A DNA stretch of 12,988 nucleotides from contig NZER01000418.1 in NCBI GenBank assembly GCA_002690445.1, positions 1-12,988 of the forward strand, in the 5' to 3' direction. The stretch is from Candidatus Pacearchaeota archaeon. GTDB taxonomy: Archaea; Nanoarchaeota; Nanoarchaeia; Pacearchaeales; GW2011-AR1. The position numbers were made by a program, and so were the translations under genes. This document shows positions 1-7,700 of the stretch, piece by piece (position 1 is the stretch's first letter; every line of letters begins with the position of its first letter). The notes beneath the pieces are model-generated. The model was given only the letters and a program-made list of their open reading frames with translations. It ran no database searches and had not been told where the DNA came from.

Positions 1-222
1 ATTGTCCAGACCTCCGAAGTATAGCGACAATGTGTGCGACGCCGATCCTGCGTTTGAGCACCAGAGCCAGACCTCGTCATAGTTCGCAGCGGTGGCATGG
101 CCTTCGTGAATCTCGGCATAGTCCGCATCGGTGTCCGTATCGCTCAACGACACAGCTATGCTGGTCCCATCGGTCAGTTCGGTACCGCTCGGTGCGAGTA
201 GTTGTCGGGTAACTGTAGCCAT
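1..222 (-). CDS. Small beta-rich virion-type protein, 3' end cut by the window edge
   Basis: The reading frame opens at an ATG at 222-220 and runs without a stop to base 1, giving 74 residues of an incomplete protein that starts MATVTRQLLAPSG. It is rich in Thr, Ser, Ala, Asp and Gly and alternates hydrophobic and polar residues, as short beta strands do. The clearest stretch is DEVWLWCSNAGSASHTLSLYF near the visible end. I recall similar small proteins next to phage fibre or neck genes, but no named family. The start is well supported: TAGGGG lies at 234-229, six bases before the ATG, and the TAG in it is the stop of the preceding 207-aa gene, so the two genes are probably translationally coupled. 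A structural role on the virion is inferred from composition and position only. Confidence 0.8.
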   Translation of the reverse strand, partial: MATVTRQLLAPSGTELTDGTSIAVSLSDTDTDADYAEIHEGHATAANYDEVWLWCSNAGSASHTLSLYFGGLDN

Positions 223-228
223 GTTGTG

Positions 229-234
229 CCCCTA
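229..234 (-). promoter_or_regulatory. Ribosome binding site TAGGGG fused to the upstream stop codon
   Basis: Read on the minus strand, the bases are TAGGGG. TAG is the stop of the 207-aa gene and AGGGG is the Shine-Dalgarno sequence of the left-edge gene, whose ATG follows after six bases. This layout fits translational coupling, and it decides the start of the left-edge gene. Confidence 0.7.
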
Positions 235-855
235 TGCGAACATCTGCATGTGGAGAATTAAATTAGAATCGTCGTTCGTAGCGCCACCGCCACCGCCGAC
301 GCTGGACATATCTGCCGATACGTCCATGAACTGAATCAGATACCAGTTGGTGCCATCGAAGGTCCAGACGGTAACATCACCAGCTGCAGTCGTAATGTCT
401 GCACTGCCGGCTTTTAAGTTAGTGCTGGTACAATCGAACACAACAGCCGCTGTAGAGATAACTGTAACAGTCTGACCAGTTAGACCGTCATCGAACGTCG
501 TTAGTGTTTGACCGCTCGCGTGGGTCTTCCACAAGTTCCCTGTAGCAACACTTGGGGTTGTGTCAGAGGAGCTGAAAGTTCCAAATGACCCACCGATATT
601 AGTTGCAAACGCATCCTCTACTGAAATCTGAGCCTCAGGCGTAATCACGAATGCAGTGGTAGTTCCGTGTGTTGTTCCTACGCCAAACTCAAGACGATCG
701 GTTCCGTCGTCTAAGCCGATTCGATAATCAACAGTGTTGCCGTCAAACGCCAGCATGTTGTCTTCTGTGTCACCATCACCAAGGGTTGCTGTGGTATCAA
801 CTGCAATCTCGCTGACCGTCAGTTGACCACCACCGCGATTGTAAAAGTCGCCCAT
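232..855 (-). CDS. Fibre/appendage-like beta-structured virion protein (207 aa)
   Basis: This is a beta-rich, Gly/Thr/Asp-rich protein with no cysteine pair, signal peptide or membrane segment. Residues 36-70 hold a pattern (AFDGN..DYRIGLDDGTD, then GTTHGTTTAF) that I recall from tail-fibre and appendage proteins of environmental phages. Residues about 115-178 form a compact beta module: FDDGLTGQTVTVIST, then alternating strands, then FDGTNWYLIQ. I recall this pattern closing tailspike and fibre domains. A five-glycine run (187-191) leads to a short tail ending LHMQMFA. The ATG at 855 has GAGGA at 865-861 five bases upstream. The gene follows the 143-aa gene by 18 bases, and its TAG is part of the next gene's ribosome binding site. 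A surface appendage or fibre subunit is the best guess; a capsid decoration protein is the main alternative. Confidence 0.85.
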   Translation of the reverse strand: MGDFYNRGGGQLTVSEIAVDTTATLGDGDTEDNMLAFDGNTVDYRIGLDDGTDRLEFGVGTTHGTTTAFVITPEAQISVEDAFATNIGGSFGTFSSSDTTPSVATGNLWKTHASGQTLTTFDDGLTGQTVTVISTAAVVFDCTSTNLKAGSADITTAAGDVTVWTFDGTNWYLIQFMDVSADMSSVGGGGGATNDDSNLILHMQMFA

Positions 856-860
856 GATCT

Positions 861-865
861 TCCTC
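861..865 (-). promoter_or_regulatory. Ribosome binding site GAGGA
   Basis: The minus strand reads GAGGA followed by AGATC and then the ATG at 855. It supports the 855 start of the 207-aa gene. Confidence 0.6.
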
Positions 866-873
866 GATGGTGA

Positions 874-1305
874 TTAGATGGTTCTTCTCGCTGCCCAATG
901 AAGTCGCGCTTTCTTTAACGTGACTGTGCCTGCGTCTACCTTTATCCAAAGGTAGCACTTCCCTGCCGTAGTTTGACCAGTCGGTGCAGTGACCCACGTA
1001 TCGAGCGCAATGGATGTATTGCGCAAACTAGTGTCAGTCATCCCTTGCCAGAGCGGGTTCCCTTGAGACACGCCCGTCATTGGGTCGTCGCCATCTGAAT
1101 CCCACGCCAAGATCGCTGCTGCCTTAGTAGGACTGCCACTGGTAGCATCCAACTGTATATCTATGTGCGATAGATAGCAGGACTGGGGCAATGCTGATGA
1201 TTTCGCATCGGCAGTTGTGTCCGTATGGATCAGAATGGCCTTACCAAGGACAAAACTAGTGGTAATCCCAGTTACGTCAGCATCATTGACTGCGAATCCC
1301 TGCAT
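874..1305 (-). CDS. Small beta-rich virion-type protein (143 aa)
   Basis: I do not recognise a named family. The protein is Thr/Ala/Asp-rich with alternating strands and looks like a beta sandwich: SCYLSHIDIQLDATSG at 42-57, AAAILAWDSDGDDPMTG at 62-78 and KCYLWIKVDAGTVTLKKARL at 116-135. The acidic loop DSDGDD at 69-74 resembles a calcium-binding loop, but this is only a pattern observation. There is no signal peptide or membrane segment. The ATG at 1305 is preceded by a perfect AGGAGG at 1316-1311 with a five-base spacer, the strongest Shine-Dalgarno sequence in the window, which suggests a highly made protein. It lies 28 bases after the 128-aa gene and 18 bases before the 207-aa gene. A structural (decoration or appendage) role is inferred from context. 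Confidence 0.83.
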   Translation of the reverse strand: MQGFAVNDADVTGITTSFVLGKAILIHTDTTADAKSSALPQSCYLSHIDIQLDATSGSPTKAAAILAWDSDGDDPMTGVSQGNPLWQGMTDTSLRNTSIALDTWVTAPTGQTTAGKCYLWIKVDAGTVTLKKARLHWAARRTI

Positions 1306-1310
1306 GGGAG

Positions 1311-1316
1311 CCTCCT
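1311..1316 (-). promoter_or_regulatory. Consensus ribosome binding site AGGAGG
   Basis: The minus strand reads AGGAGG, then five bases (CTCCC), then the ATG at 1305. It is a full match to the anti-Shine-Dalgarno complement and fixes the start of the 143-aa gene. Confidence 0.8.
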
Positions 1317-1333
1317 AGGTCAGGGATTCAGGA

Positions 1334-1720
1334 TCAGGTGAGGTCTTTTAGAACCCAGCCATACCAACTTGTTCCGTCACAAAAGAAAATTCCGCCTTCA
1401 TCTTGTGCAATCGCAGGATTTCCCCCATGCCCAAGAGTGCTATCACCTGATGACTTGACGGTAATGGTCTCAGAATCGCCATCGGTGTTGTGAATGAGAA
1501 GAACCATGCCATTAGACGCGGCTTCAGGAGGGAGTAGCACATCAATTGACCCGCCGGGGTCAATCATTAGAATTTCGCCTTGAACCTGAAACTCGCCAGA
1601 AGTGCTCGTGGCATTCAAAACAAGCGTAGCTTCGGAATTACCAGCTGAAATAGCCTGAGCGCCACGGTTCATCGGGCGACCGAGAGTATTGCCAGCAATC
1701 AGGGCTGAAAGTTGGGACAT
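1334..1720 (-). CDS. Small beta-module virion protein (128 aa)
   Basis: After about 25 polar N-terminal residues the protein is a string of short beta strands. Residues about 57-123 (GSIDVLLPPEAASNGMVLLI, then ETITVKSSG, then GGIFFCDGTSWYGWVL) match in spacing and hydrophobic pattern the C-terminal part of the 186-aa protein at 11745-12305, and more loosely that of the 207-aa protein. I recall this kind of module (strand, small-residue turn, strand, 'DGTxW' strand) from phage fibre or head-decoration proteins. No cofactor or catalytic motif is seen. The ATG at 1720 has GGAG at 1730-1727, six bases upstream. The protein follows the giant gene by 74 bases, the widest gap here. Trimeric fibre/appendage or decoration protein is inferred. 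Confidence 0.85.
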   Translation of the reverse strand: MSQLSALIAGNTLGRPMNRGAQAISAGNSEATLVLNATSTSGEFQVQGEILMIDPGGSIDVLLPPEAASNGMVLLIHNTDGDSETITVKSSGDSTLGHGGNPAIAQDEGGIFFCDGTSWYGWVLKDLT

Positions 1721-1794
1721 TGTCTACTCCATTAATGGGGAGGGTTTGCGGGTAAAGAATAGCACGTTTGGGAGGACTGTATGCACCTTGTATA
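1721..1794. other. Longest intergenic gap, 74 bases
   Basis: This gap separates the giant gene (TGA at 1797-1795) from the 128-aa gene. I see no gene, no GC-rich hairpin followed by a T-run in either direction, and no convincing -35/-10 pair. It does contain the GGAG ribosome binding site and a short inverted repeat that could mask it (1727-1742). A weak or phage-specific promoter cannot be excluded by eye. Confidence 0.6.
1727..1742 (-). promoter_or_regulatory. Short inverted repeat overlapping a ribosome binding site
   Basis: On the minus strand, CTCC (1742-1739) can pair with the Shine-Dalgarno GGAG (1730-1727) across an eight-base loop. The same stretch contains the exact palindrome CCATTAATGG (1729-1738). 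The stem is only four base pairs, so any effect on translation of the 128-aa gene is speculative. Confidence 0.3.
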
Positions 1795-4700
1795 TCACTC
1801 GGGCTCATTGCGGGGCATTATAGGTCGACGTTTAATGATGCGCTGTACACCAGTTCGCTTTCCTTCGAACGCTTCCTTGCCAACCGCTTTCTTCCAGTAC
1901 GTAAGGATCTTTTGGTGGGCAGCCTGAGTCGTCAGTACCGGGAATGGCTTGATTCCAAGCAACCCAAGCAGCTCATCGTACCACTTGAGTCCAGCACGCG
2001 GTCCCGCTTCCTCGTTGTATATGCTTAATTGCTGGTTTGTCTCCCAAGCGCCGACTTTTGCGCCATATTCATGGATGGACCGCGAGATATACGCCAGTAG
2101 CTCCATTGGGCCAAGATTTGTTCGATCTAAGTAGGCCATCGTGTCCATTGACCGGCCGGCAAACGGTATTTGAATCATGTTCTTCCAAATCCACCAGAGA
2201 CTACCGTTCCGGGCTAGGTAATGAGGATCATGTTCTCTACCTTCCACGTATCGGCGCGATAAGTCTATCTGTGGATTGGGTGCAATGTCGAAAACCTCGG
2301 AGAACATGCCACAAAGTATAGTGCGGTCCAGGTTCATGATGAATGGCTGAACTTCATTGAATGTGTTGATGTCCTTGCCATAGAAGAAGTCTCTTTGGCT
2401 GGCCAATACAAATGGAGCCTGAATCCACGGGTTGATATTGGTTATCATGTAGCGCTTGGCGTGCTCATCACCCTGAAGTGCCATTACCATTTCAGTGAGT
2501 AGTCCCCAGGCGTCATAGACGGGCATAGGCGGCGTGATGTACATCCATTTATCGATCATGTGGGTGCTCACAGCTGCCTGTTTGAAGCCAACAGCAAGCC
2601 TCGACTTGGCATAATCGCGCTCAAACAGCCGGACCTCAGTGTCTTCCTCGATGTATGCGTTCTGAACGCCCTTCATTAGCCGCAATTGACCGAGAATCCT
2701 GTCTGGGTTGGTCAAAAGGGTGTCCCAGAAGAGGTCCATGTTCTTCCGCATGTAACTGTAGAACATGAATATGTTGCGGAACCACACTTTTTCGATATCG
2801 GTGAGGTCTGCGTAGTCAAACGCTATTTTGCGAGCCAACTTAGCGGCAGATGCTGCACTTTCACCCCGCTCGAGGGCGTCCACAAAGACGCTCACGCGGT
2901 AGTAGTTGTCCATTGCGGTGGCTGATTCAATCAACGTCCGCTGCCACTCGTCTGCGCTCCAATAAATGCGGTTCACGCCACGAGATCGAAGCCTGTTGAG
3001 GTTCCTTGCCATCGTTTGCGGCGCTTCAGTGTAGATAAAACCAGACTTCAAGCCGTATATCTGAGCCAATTCAGTGATCTGGTCTGCTGTATAGACCGAC
3101 CCATCCTTTGCGATCAGAATAGGATTGCCGAACTTGTAATCCCCGTCCTTCCACATTCGTACCACAACTGAAGTGGTCATCTTGTTGTTCTTGAAAACCG
3201 ATCTAGCAGTACCAACCGGTCCCATGCCCTCGTACATCTGGAAAAACCCACCCATGCCAACGCCAAAGAAGTAAGCGGGGTTTGGCACCATGATTCCAGT
3301 GGTCACCCCCATCTTCATGTTCGTCATCGTGACGGGGAAATGGTTCATAAAGAAGTCGATGGCTCTCCCAACATTGGATTCAATCGTTTTTCCTACTGTA
3401 ATCGCAGGTTCAATACCAACCGGAGAGCCAATCACGTCTGAGCGAAGACCCGGCACAGCGCCTAATCGAGCTGTGCCGATTTGAGAAGCACGATTGATAG
3501 CACCCTCGATCTCACCGACAAGAATTTGAGGAACAAGACCCTTTTGGCCGGAAGGAAACGTGTACTCAATGAACTCCTCTGGACGATATCGGTGGCCGTA
3601 CCGGGCGATGATCTCCTGAGCCATGTTATAGGCGGGATAATCTTTTGGATTATTGACGACACCACCTGATGGACCCCTACTAAACAACGAGGTTTCAGGG
3701 TAGAGCTCCCTGCCAGGTGCCTGCGGTTCCCGAATTCGCTTAGCTACAAGCTTTTCCTCGCCTTCTTCAATCTTGTATAGACGCTCTTCAACTCTCGTCA
3801 TTGAGAAATTGAGCTCCTGCTCAATGTACCACTTGACTCGTTTCCAAAACAGGTTCTCAGTCTCGATCGGAGAAGCGACCAGTTCACCAGTTGGACTGAT
3901 GAGCGCTTGAGGCTTGCTGAATTTTTTGAGATCGCTTGGCATGCCGTATCGAACCATGTCGTCCGCCATGTCAGACATGATTTCGTAGGCGCGCATCCGG
4001 ACAATCAGACTCAAAAACGCTTCTGTGGCTCGATACCGTGGGAGGCGCTTTCTACCGCCGATACCTCCAATTTTCTCAAGACCAGTTTCAAGTCCTTTCT
4101 CGAAGGACATCCACACCAACAGTTCCTTCCAACTCTCTCCACCCTCGTAGAAGAGTTTGTAAAGGCGTGCCGCATCTAGGTCGTGCAAGTTCCGCAAGAC
4201 GGTCGCGTGCGGCTCTCCAGCCAAACCGATAGCGATCTTCTTGCCACGCTGAACGATTTGTTCCTTTCGATTAATCATGGCGTCTCGAATGCGCTCAATG
4301 GCCTTTCCAAGAACCATGCGCTCATTCTGCGCCAACTTGGTGGGATCCTTGCCCCGATGGATTTCCAAATAGTTAAACGCCTCTGTCAACTCTCCTGGTA
4401 GCCCCTCGACCCCACGACCAGTTCGATCCACAAGTGCCTGCAGTTCAATGATGCTGGATGGACGAAGCAGGAATTCAAGTTTCTTTGGAGCAGGCTTGGG
4501 CTTTTCGCCCTTTGGAGGCTTGGCTGGAGGCTCTATCATCGAGTATTCGGGCGTAACCTCATCGCCTTTGCCCAAAAGAATCTCGGGAGGCAATGGCTCA
4601 GCAATCATTTCTCCAGCAGCCTCTCGTTCAACTGTAGTCGCGATCTTATGCCTAGACTTCTCTGCGTCTGTGAACTCCGTGAGAAGGTCAATCCAGCCCT

Positions 4701-7700
4701 TCTTGGCCGGAATCTTCGTTACAGCCTTCTCTGGATCGATATCTTTTTCGATAATCTCATGAAGGCGAGGGTACTCAACCCTAGATCCGACTATCGCATC
4801 GACTTTGTTGACCTCTACAGGAGCCGTAAGGTTTGTTCGAAGTTGATCGAACACCATATCAAGGGTCATGTCCTTGTCGCCCTTCATTGCTTCACGCGCC
4901 CAGCGGAACACGTCCATGCCCGCTTGCTCGAGCTTCCGTAAGTGCACATCAACCACTTCGCGTTGAGCTGGGCCTACAACGTGCTTCAATTCATCGGGGA
5001 CTTCAAAGGCCTTCTTCACATTGGCACGCCATTTGGCAATGTGCTCACTAGAATCGGCTGCGCGGTCAATACTATCGCGAATGGCAATCCACAGCGCCTT
5101 TCCCAAACTCTCTGGAATCGCTGTGGAGTAATGAGTCTTACGGGCAAACACGCCCGCTTCGAGGTCCCTCATTACTTCATTGATTCTTCCAAATTCATCG
5201 TGCGAGATTATGCTTAGGTCAGCATCCACATCGAGAAATCTCTCATAGAGAATTTTACCTGCTGGTTCATTGGCCAACTGCCGCAAGAACACCCGCATGC
5301 GCGCCTGCTGGATCTCGTTCAGTTCGTAACTTCCGGTTTTCGGATTTCGGATTGAATCCTGGGTATCGCCAAGCACTGATGCAATCTTTGCTCGAATAGT
5401 CTTTGCGATAGACTTGAACCGCTCTGGTGTGACGTGGCTTCTCTTAGTAATACTAATCAATTTGGTTGAGCCGATCTTCCGCTTGAAATGCTCGCCTATT
5501 GTGTACCCAACCGCACGGGAGAAGAGATCGGCCGCACTAATTTCGGTCATGTCATCAGTGATGCCAAGCGCTTGTCGGACATACGTTGGGTTGAATTCCA
5601 CTTCCCAGAATTCACGCTGGCGACCAGCTGCAGGAACTTTTCCTTCAATAACGCCTTCAATGCCTGCTTTTACTCGAACCAACTTAGGAGGCCTATTCCT
5701 ACGCCCACCCTTCATGATTGCAACAACATCATCGTTTAAGATCTCAGGGAAGTTAAAGATCTTATGGAACTTGTCCCTAGTCTCGAGCCTAATTCCAATG
5801 GTCTCAGCCTCTGCCGCAATCCGCATCCAATAGACACCAAATCGAGACTGGAAGTCGGCAAAAAAGCGCGAAACAGGGCCGGTAGCCCCAGAACCCTTCT
5901 CAAAGAAGGTATCTATTTTTGCACTCAGTTTCTCTTTGCCGCGAGCGGTCAAAATCGTTCGCTTAGCGCCATCTGGACCATCAACGACGATGTTGTCAAA
6001 CTGACGATATAGGCTGTTAACCCATCGGTCTCCCATCAATGTTCGAAGCGGTCCATAGTCGAGGTCGTCCGACAGAAACAACGCCTCAATATCGCCACTC
6101 CGGAACAACGCAGAGAGTCGCTTGGCTTGAACGCTGTTGAGACTCAATTCTGGAAAAGTCGCACGAGCCTTCTTGACTGCTCCCTTCTTGACCTTTCCCT
6201 TCTTGACCTTTTGACCAAACGAGTCAATTCTCCAAGACGACCCTGCATTTTCTACCGGATCAAGCTTTTCAACTTTGAGATTTGCAAAGTAGTCAGACGG
6301 ACGTTTGAACTGTGCGTAGGCATCAGCCTCGTCCAATGCTGCGCGAGTGGCCTGGGTCTCAAGGTAGCCCATGATAACGGGGTACTCATCAGCAGTAATT
6401 GTCCCATCGACATACAGTTCAGTAACTTCGCTAGCGACCTTTTTGTACTCATCGCTCATACGCAACACGGCGGTGTCTGGGTCACCGTTCTTCATCATGA
6501 TATTAATCAATGCCACATGAAGTTTTCCAGATTCAGATAGCTTTTCTCCGAGCTGCCTCTCGACATCTCTCGCATCAGTTACAATATCGAGAACTCGACG
6601 GAGTGTGGCTTTCAGTTTTGGCGGCAGATTCTCGTAAAGGCTTACGCCATCTGAACCATCGAGCTTGTATCGAACATAGGTCTCAACTACGTCCGATATG
6701 TTCTCCCAGGGAGCCGTCCGCATGCTTATCTTGAGTTCATCAACTGCCGCTTCAAACGACAACGGCTTCTTGCCCCGTTCCATTGGGGGCAGAATCCGAT
6801 CAATTATCCATGACTCTTCGTAACCGATGGCCTCGTCACCTGTTCGCTCCAACACACTTCTTAATGTTGCTGCGTCTATGGCCTGGGTCTCTGGAAATCG
6901 TCCTTTCACGAGGGCTTGAGCCCTATTTACGCGTCGAATTGATTTGTAGATCAATTGGTATCCGCGAGGAGGAAGTGCACCAGCCATAAACGCCCGCATC
7001 CGGTATCCCTTCACTGGGAACTGTCGCAGAGTTTTGCCGCCACGGTACGTGAATCGAACTGGAGCAGAGGCAATCTTGAATTGTCCTTTCTCCCATGGAA
7101 CTAGGAAGTCCAGACCAAGGCCAAGAATGGCTGACATGTGATACCAGGGGTCTCCACGGTCCTTTCCACGCATCAGGGCTTCATCAGTCAGGTGACGAGT
7201 AAAGCCGAGATCTCTCGTCTCAATATTCGCCAGCAATCGAGCAAAATAAGTCGAATCAGGAGACCGTATCCCAAGGTTGTAGTAGAAGTCCCTACTGGCA
7301 GGTGTGATCGGGATATCGTATGGAAGTCGAGCTTCCGCAATCGTGTCGGTCAATGCGCTGAGTATCGACATCCAACGAGCGACCTGGCCCTCCACTACCC
7401 GTACCTGTCCATCGATCTTTTCAGTGGTCATCATTAGATCACCGAAGCCTTGCTCTATCGAAAGCATGGTCTGATAGCCAGAGGCATTCTGCGAATCGAT
7501 CATGTAGTCCGCCCCGGTTAGGATGCGGTCCACCACTTTATTAGTACTCGGGACGGTGCCTGCATACACTTCTGATGGCAGTTGGCCAAACGGGACGGTG
7601 TTCAATACCCGCTGGAGCTGGTCGTCATCTTCGCCATCAAGCACCATAATAGAGAACCGCCTAAGCGGCATGTACTGCTTTTGCGAAGCTAGGTCTGGGT

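Noticed and set aside
797..997. 66-codon minus-strand frame between the 143-aa and 207-aa genes
   Set aside because: It overlaps the ends of both well-supported genes in another frame and has no ribosome binding site of its own.
1721..1794. Terminator or sigma-70 promoter in the 74-base gap
   Set aside because: There is no GC-rich stem followed by a T-run, and no TTGACA/TATAAT-like pair at proper spacing on the minus strand.
5414..5833. 139-codon plus-strand open frame, with other plus-strand frames opposite the giant gene
   Set aside because: All are antisense to a continuous 2366-codon frame, and their products are low-complexity Ser/Arg/Leu sequences typical of antisense frames.
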